64,000 bases of DNA, taken from contig VXAA01001429.1 in the NCBI GenBank assembly GCA_013399115.1, positions 353,511-417,510 of the forward strand, given 5' to 3'. The notes beneath the pieces are model-generated. The model saw only the letters and a program-made list of their open reading frames with translations. It made no database searches and was not told the DNA's origin. The translations under genes were made by a program, and so were the position numbers. Below are positions 1 through 15,000 of the stretch, piece by piece; within the stretch, counting starts at the first letter, position 1; each line of letters opens with the position of its first letter. The DNA comes from Anseranas semipalmata. Taxonomy: Eukaryota > Chordata > Aves > Anseriformes > Anseranatidae.

Positions 1-2870
1 TGTATGCATTACAGAGGTCTTGCGAGCTTAATAGCAAGTGAGAGGCTACTTTCAGGCTTTCTTATCTTGAAAACCTGGGGAAGGTAATGAGACAAGGCAG
101 GAAACTACAAAGTCATCTAGAAGACCTTGCTAGAAGACATGAAATTGTGAGTTTAACTGAGATGATAGTATGTGTGTCTTTTTTTTGTTGGTGATACAGA
201 CTGGTGAGATAACTAAAACTTGCATTTCTGGCGCACTCGGGCACAGTGTTTTCTTTTATAATGAAGATTGGTCTCTGAGAAGAGAAGGAATCTGGAAAGA
301 CTTCCTGTTTCAGATTTCTAAACGTTGCACAGTGCATACACTGAGTGCCATTAAAGCAAAGGAGGTTGACAGTCACTGTGCATGCTGCTTGTGGGGGGTT
401 TATTCTGAAGAGCTCATGCTACTTTACTGTAAGGAAGTAAATCTGTTCTTGGATGTCTTTTGAACATTAAAAGTGTGAACAGATTTTTTCTTTCAGTTTT
501 GAATGGCAAGGCTTTTTAATGAATTTTATTAGGCTTCCATATATGTAGCATATAAGATAAACATGTCTAAAACGATTGAATTATTGTATCCATATTCAGT
601 TTCCAGCTTGAGTGCTTTGCTGGAGGCAGTTCAGTCTAGTTTATTTAACTGACTACTGAAATTGCATCTGTTTTGGGAACTGTGTGTTAGAGCTTGTTTG
701 CAGTGTGTCCTGTTACTGCCTTTTCTTCCCAGCTCCATGCTGCTCTTCCTCAGCTTAGTGGATAGTTTCTTCCTTCACCTGCTTAAGGTTGGACTTGAAG
801 TTCCCTCTGTCTACATGGCTAACACCGCACCTCTGGTGGGACCCCTCATTTGTGCTGCGCGGTGTGCTCTGGGCAGGCTTGCTTAGGGAAGGGTGGTTCT
901 TCCTCCTCGTTCTTCTTCCTCCTCGTTCTTCTTCCTCCTCGTTCTTCTTCCTCTGTCCTATTTGGGAGAGGCACTGACTGACAGTTGTCCCCAGCCTCCT
1001 GCTCCTTAGGTATCGTGTTCCCATTAGTTGTTTCTTACCCAAGGATGCAAGGACTGCAAAGCAGATAAAAAGGAGATACTCCAGGACTTTGTCTTGGGCA
1101 TTAGCAATGTCTTCGGGCTGCTCTTGCTTTTGCTGGCACAGTTTACTCATGGCAGTGTGGGAATCTGACTGAAGGTGAGGGCTGACAAACCTACAGAAGG
1201 CAGTGTTACTGTGGGAACTTGTCAGTGGTCTTTTGTTACAGAACAGCTCAATGAAGATGCTGCTTACCACAGAGTTCTCTGCCAATCTCTTTTTTTAGTA
1301 ATATCACCAAAAAAAACTTTATGGAATCAGTTGTTTATTATCGATGGAAAAATGAATGCAAAGCAAGAGCAAGGTCCTGATTTATTCAGTTTTGTTGTCA
1401 TATTTGAGAAAATTGATATCGGTGAATTGATCTGGATATAGCAACTGCTTGGAAAATATGCAGAATATACTGCTTTTCCATGAGGGCAGCATTTTAAACA
1501 AAGATATAAACCTTGGTAACATAAACTGTAAGAGTTCAATCTTTAAGCTTGCTTTATTCATTGTCCTCATGATAAACCATAAATCAGTAATTTAATTTTA
1601 CATTCTCTAATCTGAAGATTATGGCTTTCAGACATTATGCTACAGTATTTCCATATTAGAATACTTCACGTTAACAATGGCTTCTTCTCAAGGCTGGTGA
1701 ATTTGGCTTGAACCATAAGTAAAGTGACTTATTGTAGGATAACAGTGACATTACTTCTTGCAGATGAAACAGTTCAAGAATCTTGTCCCTGATAGCTTTC
1801 AAAGAGGTATATTGAAAGCTGGAGAGAGACTTAGCAACTCATAGGAGATAGCAAAGATAAGGAGAAGCCATTATTTGCAGTACATTTTGTATGCAGAAGC
1901 TCAACCGGAATTGCTGTGTAAGTGCTATACTGACACATAATGCAAGACTGTTCCTTCCTTGCAAGGTTTTAGGTTTCATAAGATGAGTTCAGGGCTGTGT
2001 GAAAGACTGCATGCTACACTTAGAGCTCATCATTTTGGGGGGGGGCAACACGTGGGAGGCTGATGTTATGCAGTCGCACACACACACTACTGCGCTTTGT
2101 ACTTCTACTGCCTCCTTCAGCACAATGAGTTAAGATTGTTGTGATGGACTTTTGGGATGCTGAATCAGAAGGGCTTCTTGCATGTTGCTCATCTTCCCTG
2201 TGGGTGGATCTGTGATGTAGCTGATTACTTTTCATGTTCCCCATCACTTGTGAGTGTCCAGTGTTACCTCTAAAGTGGAGAATGCTATCACTTGTTTGTT
2301 TTCTGGTTTTTTATTTTTTTAAGGGAAAGTGAAGTAAACAAAAAAACCTTATTTACCCATATCTGGAGTTTTAGCAAGGGGCAAAAATCTTGCTTGTTTT
2401 CCAATATGATGATAATGAAAACAATAAAAGACTTCTTTCTCCAGCAATGACAATATTGAGCACATGTATGTCTGAGGAACTCTTCAGCTACTATTCAGAA
2501 GTTTTGTTAATTAAAATTTCTCATGAGTCAATATACGTCACTGTCGCTATTGGGTTACTTGAAAGCAATTTCTACCAACCAAAGATGCTCCAGAAACGTT
2601 TGCTCGTGATTTACAGGAACTAATTAACTAGTGTCATTTTTAGTAAACATTTCATTAAGGCATTTCCTTTCCCAAACTGAGTAATAAACAATTTATTTTC
2701 CTTGTGTTCCACAGCAGAAAACCTATGATATCAAGATAGATTCTAAATTTAGCATTAGTTGAGGCTTGTTGTATGGTATATAGAAAATAGATTGATTTGT
2801 GTTAATTGAAGTGGACTGCTGTCTAATTAAACAAGTGGTTTTTTTTTCACTCTCTCCTTCTCCATATTAG
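1..2870 (+). other. MTA3 intron upstream of exon a (3' part)
   Basis: The stretch is AT-rich intronic DNA. I looked for the preceding ELM2 exon (family sequence VARAVGTFARALDC) and did not find it, so the intron begins before the window. It contains a 16-base pyrimidine minisatellite at 897-953 and a run of nine G at 2037-2045. The small ORFs lack splice-site or family support. Confidence 0.8.
897..953. repeat. 16-base pyrimidine minisatellite
   Basis: The unit TCCTCCTCGTTCTTCT repeats with period 16, with the G marker at 909, 925 and 941. There are about 3.5 copies, almost identical. Confidence 0.9.
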
Positions 2871-3059
2871 TTTCATGCAATGGATACATTGCATAAACAC
2901 AACTATGATTTGAGCAGTGCCATCAGTGTTCTGGTGCCACTTGGAGGGCCTGTCTTGTGTAGAGACGAAATGGAGGAATGGTCAGCATCAGAAGCTAGTT
3001 TATTTGAAGAGGCATTGGAAAAGTATGGCAAGGACTTCAATGACATTCGACAAGACTTT
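2871..3059 (+). CDS. MTA3: MTA3 exon a: end of ELM2 and first half of SANT
   Basis: This exon has 63 codons and starts and ends in phase 0. It begins [14 protein letters not shown], the C-terminal end of the ELM2 region. The hinge [17 protein letters not shown] follows, then the first SANT helix, [19 protein letters not shown]. The acceptor is a pyrimidine-rich tract ending TATTAG and the donor is GTAAGT. The first in-frame ATG (2880) is an internal Met and not a gene start, because the frame is open upstream to the splice site and the family reads through here. ELM2-SANT is the HDAC1/2-binding and inositol-phosphate-binding module of MTA proteins. Conservation with mammalian MTA3 looks very high. 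Confidence 0.95.
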
Positions 3060-6000
3060 GTAAGTACTGAAGTAGAGTACTTCTTTGTTAGTATGTTTTC
3101 TCATGGGTGATCATGACTGCTTTCTGTAGGTTTGGAAGATTAGCTAAGAGGAGAATCTTGAGTATTCGATATATGCAAGTAACATGCATGTACATTTTAT
3201 ACAGATGAAGGTCAATATTCTTTCTTGTTTGGTGCCATTCTTTGGAAAGATGTTGGCAGAAGATAATCTGTTTAATGGTTTAATACTAGGTATGGCATAT
3301 CATATGCAAATGTGTTTTGATCAGGATTTTTACAAAGACCTGGAAAAGCTCCAGAAGCTTCTGCACAATTTCCAGTGAAATTGATTGTTAGCTACATGCC
3401 TGGCTCCCCTGAGTGTTTTCAGAAACTCCGGGGTTTCCTTCTACGATTAGTAGAGAGAAATTCATATTCAAATAGCTTTTAAAGTGCACTGCAGCGAGTT
3501 ACTTTGACACATTGGATATTTTGGCACTTCTGAAAAGTGAAGCAAATGTTTTCCAATACCTTATAACTACAGTTTTTGGTACTGAAGTGTCAGATTATAG
3601 GACAGCAAATTAAAGCTTTGCTGAATTCTACTGCAGAGTAATGAAATGAAATTAGTTCTGAGACTGAGTGCTGAAATTGCTAGTAATTTGTTTACAATTT
3701 TTTCTTGCATGCTTCCTGCAGAACCTCCTTTCTTTCAATGAAAAATATTTCCTCTGTTGTACTAAGTTATTCGAGTTGGGCTTTGTGAAAAGGTTAGGAT
3801 ATGAGCCAAAAGAATTTCATTACTTAAGACTGAAGTTGATTGAAACATTTTCACAACAATTTCATTCTGCCTGACTCTGAGAGCTCAGAGGCTTTTTTTT
3901 TCTTTGCAGATGTTACTAATAATCTTTGTCAGGGGAAAGCAGGACTGTGTGGTACACTGTAGAAGTCCTTCCAAGATAGTGTGTGGGATGGCAGGAGGAG
4001 GCTTGGCACTGAGCTAAGCTGTCTTTATCTTCACTTTCACAGTTCTGAAATGAAACAGATAATTGAATGAATGTGGGAAGGGAAGACCATTGTTTTTCTG
4101 AAGAATTGACATTTTAACAGGTGTATTATATATATGTGTGCTTGATTCTGAGATTCCTAAGGGAGAAAATGTTCACTGCGTTCATCGCATGAAGTTGAAA
4201 ATTGCATCATGGACAAAATAGCTCTCAAATTCAAGAAAATATGAGTGGAAAGGAGTATTTTATAGACTCTTAGAACCGAAATCAATATAAACTACATTTG
4301 CTTATTATTTATCATACAGATAAATGGGTGCTCAGCAGTAGTTGTAGAGTAGTTCAGTAGCTATGTCTTCTAACTGTTATGCACTGCTTAAATGTTACAT
4401 AGTAGTACATAGTAATACATAGTATTTGGATAGTATTTGGCTTTCCAAAACGTCTAAAGCATCTACTAAAAATTTTATTTGGTGTTTACAAGTTGAGTCC
4501 TAATACCACTTGTGACCAAGTAAATCTAAGCCTTGTCTCTTGCATTTATGTAAAGTTTTTTCGGTATAATTTTTGAGTGATGTTAAATGTAGTTAAATTC
4601 TGTTGATAAGCGTACGTTAAATTGATATAGTGGAGTAATGCATTGCAGAAATAACTTTTGTGTTTTGATGTTCAAATGCTAGATATTTGAGTGAGTTTAC
4701 TAGAGGCTCTTTAAAATATTCATTTTTATCTCAGGTAGACTGCTGATACCCTCCCTCTATCAGTGAATATTCCTTCCCAACACATAGGTACTTTTTTCCC
4801 TTGCCTTCCTACCAGAATGAAAGATCTAGAGATGGGGTTGCATAGCCTACAGAGGACTTGTTAATGATGAGTCAGAGTACAGCAGAAAGGGATATAGGAT
4901 AGTAATCACTTACAGTCTTTTAATTAAAACAGGGATGTTGTCTATCCTTAGTCACTTTTCTTTTTAACCTTTGGAAAAATAGCGTGTCATTTTTAAAATA
5001 TCATTAGAAGAATGTATACTTTACATACTGTTTTATATGGTATTGGTAACAATGCATACAGTCTTGATACAGTTCTGTGTAATTTGGAAGCTCTCAATTG
5101 CATTAATCATGTAATCTTGTGAGATAATTTCTCTCAAGTAAAAGTTACTCACTTGCTATGTAGTATTCTAGAGGTTTAGAGCTTTAAAATCAAGAATTTA
5201 GTTTTAAGTAATCATCTAAAATAGTCCTTCAAGATTTAGATCATGGAAAGTTTCTGCAAATTGAGATAGCTGGAAATTTCTAGTGCTTAGCAGTAATTAT
5301 CCATGAGAACACATTTATCTGTTACCTGATATCATCCCTCCTAAGTCGCTCTTACACATGTTGAAAAAGCATGAACAAAGAAGCTGATGCACTGCTAGTG
5401 TGTGTGCTGACTTGTTTGAGCGTCCACTTAGTGTCTAATCCTGTGATGTCTGAGATTAAACTTGAAGCTACGTAGTGTGCACCGAGGTGCCACTGCGCAG
5501 GCAGGACTGCCGCCGGGTGTAGCAGAAAGGGGTTGGTAGCAGTGTTCTGAAGCAGGAGGGTTATGCAATACCCACCGGGGTCGTCATATGCCAGAGGAGT
5601 TGTCTTCTGAATCGGCCCAGATTTGCAAGACACAGCAGCTGCAATTGCAGCCCTTGTATTATAATTCTCTAAAGGGCAGGCTCATTTACTTCCCCAACAA
5701 TTAGTAAGAACTAGCTCTATTTGACATTCAGCATGCAGCTCAAGCTTTAAGCTATAAACATTAAATATTAGTAAGCAAGGTAATTATTATAAATGGAATG
5801 GTGTGAAGGAGTTTACCTTTTTTTAATAGACAAGAGAAGCTCATTTGTTATCAAATTACAGCCTAGCCTTTGAATAATCATTTTCATCTGCTGTTGACTC
5901 ATCAACCGTTAAAGGAGCTCATTTGTTGAGGTTCTGCTGTCTTTAAGGAGCTATGTGAATCCTAATCAACCTAAACTTTTTAAGTTAATTGAATTTACTT

Positions 6001-9000
6001 GATTTACTTGAATTACTTCACATCCCAGGGCAGTAAAATGGGAGAAGAGTGAATATTTTGTTCTGTAAACATAACTATTTTCCTAATGGTAAGAGACAGC
6101 TGTTAAACTTGTTAATTCTTAGTTTTTCATTATCACAATTTTTCACAAATTTATAACTTTCATGTCTGAAATACTACAGGAAACACCATAGGAATCAGAC
6201 TCAAACCATTTATATAAAACAGGAGCTAGATTCCAATGTCAGAAAGGCATGGAAATATGCTTTAAAGTTAACATGCTTGTTTTAAAATAATTTAAATCCT
6301 AGGTTTTTTATGCTGGTCTGATTTGAGTAGTCCATTTTTACTCTGCAGAAAACAAAGAAGTTGAAAGTTCCTTCTCCCTGGTTTTGTATTGCTGATACCT
6401 CATTGTTAGTTTTCTCCTACAAAAATGTCATGTAGATGGTTATTTTTATTTCTTTCAATTAGTGTTTAATAGAACTTGGTAATGGGAGTACATTCCTCTG
6501 TATCTGCTCTCAGTTTCTGTGGCAGTTACAAAAAACTTAAGGAAAATTCATGTGCCTCTGCAGTATTTTGTCATTTAGGTGTGCAGGTAAACAGAATACA
6601 GGATGGTCATATTCCGTGCGTTGAACAGGTTTTCTGAGTTGTGGCTCAGTGTAAAGATTATGGTTACCCAGTCCAACCACCTTAACTATCTTTCATTAAT
6701 TGCAGTTGCCTGTTGTGTGAACAAACATCCTGGTGTCATAGTTAAAACTGATAGATGGTACTATTTCCTAGAGAAATGGTACGGTCTGTGGCATGAATGT
6801 GTTAGTAGGGTAAGTGCTGAGGAAAGAAAGTAAATATGGAGAAGTTAAAATGGACTAGCTGACAACAGGTAGCTGGAGTGACAGCATTTCATCTGGATGT
6901 CAGGAAGTATGTGGACATACAGACTGAGAAGCAGCTCATCTGTCAGCTCACACCAAATGCATGCACTAGTCACCGGCCTTTTCTTGGCAGATTTATTTTA
7001 AGGCAGCATTTACCTGAGAAAGTGAAAGAATTTTAGCAAACTGAATGGTGTTGCTATTTATTGCAACATTAATTTATGCATGTTACACTGTTACTGGAAA
7101 TAGACAACACTGCTATTGTTTGGACCAGAGATTCACACTGCCTGAAAAAGAATACATGGCTGAGTCTGGACATGAATCCCAGATCCTGAAAAGCAGAGGT
7201 GGGAGCCAAACTCAGTTACTCTGAGTGCCTGCAAGCAAGCAGAGTGAAAAATTGGCTGTGAGCTCCTGCATGCTGGGAGAGGCAGCTTGATACGGTCTTT
7301 CTTCTGTTGCTTTTAAGAACTTGATCAAAGGTTCAGGAACCTACTCTTTTGGTTTAGGACATGGAGAAAGCCACTAAATGGAGTGAGTAAGGTTGCAAAG
7401 ATAAGTTTCCACACCTGGATTTTCTGGGACTTCCTAAAAAATCATGCTTATCTCTGGAAAGCTATGAATATTAGCATTAATGCGTGCCTACGTAAAATGC
7501 TATGCATAGAATAGTAATGTGTTCCCAGGTTATGAAGAAAATTGCATGAATCTTGTATGAGAACTACTGATTTATATTATAGAGATAATTTATGGAGTCG
7601 AATAGATAATTCAGTGGTAATTACAAGTGCCTGCTATGTGCTTAATTTTGTCTAAACTTAGGCCCTGACTCTAGGCTAACACACTTTTACTTTACTGATG
7701 AACATGCACACCCAAAATTGTTAACAAGGTAATAATAATATTCAGTTGCTCTGAGATTGTGCAGAGATTTTCGTGAAGTACTCAGTGTCAGTATCACTCT
7801 TATTTATTAAGGCAGGATTTGTCCCTTGCATCCTTTTGTTTGGTGTTTAGTGGTTGAGTATGCAGAGGTTTATGCAAAACCAGCAGAATTATATGAGCAG
7901 CTGAGTTGTTATGGGACTTGAAAAACCTGTGAATTAAGTACCACTGTATTAATAACCAGCGTATTTTTTAAGAGTAAAACTATTATGAGACTTGCACACC
8001 GTCTTGTCAAGATGATTTATTTTAGTCCTGATGTCATTTTCCATCCGATACACTTTACAATAGAGGTACTACTGGTTTCTGTGTTTCCTGATGCACTCGA
8101 TTCTATTTTGACCATTTAGCTTAACCGTATCACTTAAACGAAACAAATTACATTTGGATTTGGATGCGTAATAGTGTAGTGATTCTGCACCTTTGTTAAT
8201 TATAAATAAAGATTGTGTATTACTATTAGTATATACATTTATATGCATATAGACTTTAATGTAGGTATTTAATGCATACACATTTTAAGATTTTTATATC
8301 AACTATACGTGATTTTAACATGTTTAATAAAATGTGAACGTTGCAATTTCTTGGAACCACCTTAATTTGTAACAAATGTTTTTCAGCTCCCTTGGAAGTC
8401 GCTGACTAGTATCATTGAATATTATTACATGTGGAAAACTACTGACAGATATGTACAGCAGGTAATCTAAGGGCTATTTCAGCATGAACAAATCTTCCCT
8501 GTTCTTAAAAAATAAAAATAATAATTAAAAAAAAATCATCTTGTTAAAGAATAAAAATTTGTTTGTGTTCTTCAAAAGAAATGTGGCGGGAGGTGTATGG
8601 CAATATTTAAGGCTGCAGACTAGTGTTTTTGTGCTGTTCACAGGATGTATTGCCAAATTCTAGGATGTCTGTTGTATACCACATAGCTGTGAAGAGCTTC
8701 TTAAGCCATTTGGATTGCATGCTGGGTTGTAGCAATGTGATTTCTGGTTCTTGCCATGGTATGCAAGAAGGAAATGGGCCACAGAGTAGATGCTCTAGGC
8801 TGTGAAACTGTGTATGGGCCTGAAGGAAAAGGAAAAATACATGGTATTAAATGTGGCTTCTAATGTTATGAATATTTTGTTGATGCTCCATGCTAAAACA
8901 TTACTTTGGCATTACCAAGATTTAAAAACAAAGTTGAGAACATTCTGCACATAGTGAATATGTTCACCTTTCCAAATGAATGTTTGAGTCCCTCTGGAGC

Positions 9001-12000
9001 AGAAACATGATATGATAATACCGGATACCTATGCTGGGATATTTGAAACAGGTTTAGACAAAACTTGAGTGTTAGTACTTTTAATATATTGCACTATTTA
9101 TATATTTACTCCTTGATTTAGATACTCAAAATATTTTAAAATACTCCATTGTAGTTTGGTTTAACATTTTAGTTTGTAGCACATTTACTTGTTGTATAAT
9201 TAGTAGCAATGTTAAGTACAGCATGTTGAAAATAAATTTTACGCTCTGATGATGACAGCTGTATTGTTAGATGGATGCTTGGAGTCACTCCAGCATTTTT
9301 CTGTTGCAGTGTGTCAGAAAGCTGATTACTTCAGCTTGTTCTGTGGTTTGGTTGTTTTTTTTTTGTTGTTGTTTTGTTTTCCTTTTTTGTTTGTTTGTTT
9401 TGGGGGTATGAAAAGTAAGGAAAAAGTCTTTTACCACATAGTAGAGTTTTGAATTATCACTAGGATCTTTTAGTTCTATGGACGATACAAAGAGAAAATA
9501 ATTTGCTCTGTATTCAAGCATGTTTTTACAGTCTGTCTTCATTCATTTCACTTTCTAGCACATTTTTTTGCACTGTTTATCTTAAGATGTTGTTAGCAGA
9601 GGTTTGCTGTGCTGTTCTCAGCTCTCGAGGACTAGGCAATGGAGGATCTTGAAGAATCAGATAAAAAGATTTTATTGAGACTGAAAGCCTTGGAGTAAGG
9701 AAAATTGAACTGAAAATTGACTTGTTAACACTCTTAGGTTGCTCAGAGACTGATTTTGTTTCCTGTGAAATTTTTCTGAAATACTTGCTCAGGAGTGGTT
9801 GGCAAAAGACTCTTGAGACTCCTTTTCTAACGTTCTGTAGGGCTTCATTAGGATTCTGTTGCTACAACAGTCAAGATGTACGATGTGTTGAGTTTGTGTA
9901 TCCTTTCACAGGATTAGGTTTTTAGCTTCACATACAGTGCAAGAGAATTTATGGTTATCTGCAGCTTGAATACTCTTATAAATGTCTGTTTTACTTGTAA
10001 CAAGGTAAACTTGTAACATCCTAACTCAGAACATGGCATTATACCACAGGATTTAACGATCTAGACATGGTCTTTTCAAGGTCATACATGATCATCAATA
10101 ACAAAAACAATGTAGGCCAAATATCTCATTTCTGTGCTGGTTAACATTTCTGTAATCCTTCGTGACCAGAGATCAGAACTTTGTCCTGACATTCTTTAGC
10201 TTGTTCTGGAATGGTAAAAATAATACAGTTCAGTAAAAATGGGATCAGTAGGGTGGTTTTGTTTTTGTGTCACACCCCTCCCCTCCCCCACCAGAACAAG
10301 CTGTGATGATTGAATGCATTTCAGGGAGAAAATATGTTCAGTAAGAAAGTGGCAATTTTGGAGTCATTCTTTTCTAAATATCATCCTTGAGGGGTAGAAC
10401 AGCTTTGAGGAATGGGGGAAGAAAGTGTTGATGTATGTTCTTGAATCTTATACATACATAGAATACAGACTTTAAATGCTATGTCAGTGCGGTTTAATAT
10501 GAAAATTTGCCCTTTAATTTCTTTGTGTGAATTGGCTGGGTTGTGTCAGGCATAAGAAAGGTTTCATTGTCATAATTGCTACTAAATATTGCTCTTGCTT
10601 GGTAGCCGAAGGGGATGATTTAATGGCAATGGAGATACTCCTGCCACCTTCAGAGCATGTTCCTTGCAAGTCAAGATGTAGGGAAATAGTTACACTGTGG
10701 TCCCCTGTCTGCACTGAACCTGTCTAGCAAAACTAATTCAGGCCTTTGGTAATCATTCTTGGTGATGTAGCACCTTCCATGACCATAGCATCATGTGGTA
10801 TCTGAGGAAGGCCGGATGACTCATTCCACTCAACGAAATGTTTTCACGTTATTTGTTTTCTTAAAAATCTGGTTCAATGCAAAAGACCACTAAGACTTTT
10901 CAAAAGAAAAAAGGGAGAACATAAGGATAATATGTAAGGATAACTTTATATTGTTGTAGTACATGCCCTCTCATTTCCCCTGTTGTAGGATTTCCCTCTC
11001 ATTTATTTATTTCTCTGTTGAAAATGTTACTAACATAGGCAAATGGTCATTCCATGGGATATTTGTCAGTTGATATTCGTAACAAAACTTCACGGAACAC
11101 AAATACTGTTCAGTTTCAAAGGTAGTTGGTTAAAAGTAGTACAACCCAGATGAAAAGCTGGGATAGTTTATGTTGACCTCCCTATAATGCAAATCTGTAA
11201 GACTTGTTTGAAATAGCTATTCTGTAAGATTGGAATTTTTTATTTTTATTTTTTTTTCCAGAAAAACATCACCTCTCCTTTTTGCATTGTTCCAGTGATT
11301 TATTGCCCTTATTACTTTTTCTTTGTACAATGGGACCTGTTTGTTATGAACCTCAGTGGAATGCATGTTATCTGCTGACCTGCAGTCTCACATGCTTTTT
11401 CTGTTTGCAAGCAAATTACATATAGTTGAATATAATGTGAAAAGATAAAAAGAGACAGTTGTGGAAAGCCTGTGACCTGAAGCTTTTAAGGAGGAGTTAA
11501 TTCTTGAGAGCTTTACTGCTGGGGCTATAAAGAAGAAATGTTCTCAGATTAATACTACCAGTGAACGAGACTTGGAACATGCTGCTGCTGTTCTTTTTTC
11601 TCGTTCTTGTAGAAAGTGACCTACACAGGTAGACTGTACCGTGTTTGTATTTCTGCTGTGGGCCTCTTGAAGGTAATGCAGAGTTGCTAAGCTTGGTTGG
11701 TGCAGGCGAAAGACTGGAACTGCACCAGATGTATCAGTGGGAGTCACTTCTGTAGCTGCAAACACAACTTGGCATCTGTAAACAGGAAAAAACTTGGGAA
11801 AAAAAAAAAAAAGCCCATCTTGGAAGTAAATGGAAGAGGACTCTTACATTGAATAGGAATTAAGTCATGGTGGCATGGACTGCTTACAAATCTATTTATA
11901 GTCACAGATTGTTCCTTGAAGATGCAGCTTTTGCAAATGAGAGTTATAGTGATGGATAGCACAAAGGCAACTTTCTGAAATGGAAAGAGGAGTTGTTTAC

Positions 12001-15000
12001 ATGAGGAGGCTTACTCAGGCTACTCAGCCAGAAAAGCTGATAAAACCTGTAACTCACATCATGATTCAGGTAAAAGACTCCCCAAACAAGTCTTTTGATG
12101 ATATTTTTCTCAAGGTGAGAAATATTTTTCCAGATTATAAGCCTTGTAAAAATAGGATGTCACAAAAATAGGAGTTCAGCAGAGAAGAGAATTGCCTGTT
12201 GTAGGGGAAATGGACTGATATTTGAACAGCTGGAAAAGAAAGGAAGAATCCTGGGAGGCAGGGAGATAGTGCTGATTTATTATTGCTGGATATCAATGTC
12301 TTCTTTTTTTTTTTTTTTTTCCCCCCGTGATAAAATTGACATTGTTTCAAACCCTTTCTTCCTTTCTTTCCAAGTGAACAGAAGTAATGCCCTGAATACA
12401 GGAAGAGTGGGAAAATAATGTTTTTTCCTTGGTAGTTTATTTGGAGGCAAATAACCAGTAGACAGCTGAACTCTATATTTCTTGTGCCAGTGCTGAGAAA
12501 ATTGTCATCGTTACTCATATCATCTCGGGTCTCCCACTGTTGTCAGGCACCTGCAGTATGGTTACTGCCTGACATGATGGAAAGTAAAGATGCAACGAGT
12601 AGCAAAACACTTACTGAAATCAAGGGACGCCAGGTTTTACCCAAGAGACAGTGACGTGCAGCTCATGGTTTTCAAACACCCTGAAGTGTCTTCTGTTAAC
12701 TTCCAAGGTTTTTATGCCATTGCTGTTACAAAGTGTGAGGTTGAAACATTCAAAAGAAAGTTGTTCTCTACACAGTATTCTTTCATAAGCGTCTGGGCTA
12801 TATGTCATGGGCAACCTTCATGTGCAAAAGTTTTGTAAGATCATACAAAGTAACAGTAACTTAAATAAATTAGCAATGCCACCTTGAGTGTAAGGTGGTA
12901 ATACTGGCTCGATGCAACTTGTTTCGAGTTTGTTGCAAGTATGAAGAAAGTCATAACTTAGTAAAGTCAAGGAATATCTCAATAGTAGTGTAGCTCTCCT
13001 GCTACTTCTGTGTTCTTGAGAGAATTTTAATGGCACTTAATGGAAGCAGATGCTTAGTTTCTTCTAACAGTTGGTGGACTTTCCTGTTCCATTTCCTTAC
13101 GCTGCTTATAAAATACTAGCATTAAGCTTGGTAGAGCACACAAAAAAGTGTTGAATTACTTGACTGATGAGGAACTCATCGTGTGCAATTTCTCGTTTAT
13201 TTTCTACTTAGTCTGTGATGAGGGTTAGCCACAATGTCATATGTGTTTATGTAGATACAATTCATATAAATTGTAGTAGTTGTTTTGTAGTAGCTGTTTT
13301 TACAGGTTTGTTGTCATATGCTGAGGCTTGCGAGTGTTACCAGGGAGGACAGTATACTATAATTTCAAACCAGTAATAAAAATAGACAGCTCTAGTTTAT
13401 CATGGTTTTCATCTTGTAGATTTCTACACTTGTTTTGGAGGCTCTTGTGGAGTCGCCAAATAAAATACAAATAGTTTAAGGATGGATTGTCTGCAGTTTT
13501 ATGAAATTGTATACTTGAAGATAATAAAATATTTTAATGTGTTAATTTTTCAACTAGAAACGTCTGAAAGCGGCCGAAGCAGAAAGTAAATTGAAACAAG
13601 TATACATCCCCACCTAGTGAGTATAACAATAAAGTCATTTTTTGAATAATGTACAGGTAACATTGTAACGTGCAGCAACATGCATGGTATTTTCATAGTC
13701 TTTGTCTTAATACTTCCTTAGTATTTATGTACAGGTAGAATCTATACATACAGAAGTATAATCAGAAAATGCTACAAGTTCTTGTTATAAGTGAAAACTT
13801 TGTACTTAATTCAGCTCATTGGCTTTGACCTCCAAACTGTGTTCTGGAAAGGTGAGAAGTTGATCAGGTGCTACGTGGACTGCTCACATGCAAGGAGGGC
13901 CTTGTTTAAAAGCAGTTTTTCTGGAGTAATTGCTTCAGAATCTCTGTAGCACAACATTTCGTATTTGTGTAAATGCAATATTTCAAAATAGAAGCTGTTG
14001 TTAATGTAGTTACATAAAATCAGATACCCATTTTGGTTACAGTTTTATCTTGTTCATGTTCTCTGTTCTTGAGCTAGAGACGAGATGTTCTGGCTGTAAA
14101 TTAAAGGTAGCACAAAGCCCAGACTCCTTGCCTTTGATCAGGTCTTATTAATGAAATCTGTTTTCTTATGAGGAATTTTTAATTCTAGTTCTTTAGATTT
14201 AAACTTGATTCTAGATCTACTTTTCCTAATATATAGTTTATAGAAACAAGATATAATCTAATTTCCTCAAGATTACAATAAGAGAAAGGATTACATTCTT
14301 TTAAGCTTTCTGTGGGTATTTTGAGTTTACATATAGGTGGATTTACCAATTGATACAAGTGTTTATATAACAGAAGACTAGAATATCAAATGAAATACTT
14401 TGAAAATCCATTTGTGCCTTTCTGATTACTTGTATAAATTGGATACAATAGAGCTTAATTTCCATATTTCCTACAGACTTCTCTCTTAAACAGATTTAAT
14501 ACAAGCAGCAGATTGTTAAATTCAGTCTTTTAATCTCACCTATAAAGAAACATTGTGAGTTTTACAGGTCAAGCCTCTAATAAATGACACCTTTAAAAAA
14601 TTTACATACATTAATTTTGCAATATGGATAATCTTTGGCTAGACTAATCAGAGGCTAGAAATGTGTGCTGAAAACTCTGGCACACTCCTTCTCTAGCTCT
14701 ATCGGGGAAGCGGCTGCTTTAGGAAAACTGTTATGGACTAGTTGTATTGTTTGACAAAACCTGTTTTGAAAGACAGGTTTTTTTTGTCTTCATTTTGCCT
14801 TACTACTATCTTTTTCTTCCATGTCCAGACAAAATCCATAGTTAATGATAAGAGTGTAGGAATTCTTAAGTCTTTGATAAGTGTGCAATCTGGGGTGCTT
14901 TGTGGGCAAGTGGATTGTTAATGCTCTATTTCAAGACTGATTTATTGTATTTGAAATCTGAGTGGAATTGGTTTTCAGAGCTGAATACCTTTTTGATCTT

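Noticed and set aside
755..1285. 176-codon minus-strand ORF
   Set aside because: Part of it is the translated minisatellite (Glu/Arg runs). No family resemblance was seen and it lies antisense in an intron.
2880..3110. ATG at 2880 as the start of a small gene
   Set aside because: The Met is internal to the MTA family sequence (FHAMDTL), and the frame crosses a GTAAGT donor at 3060.
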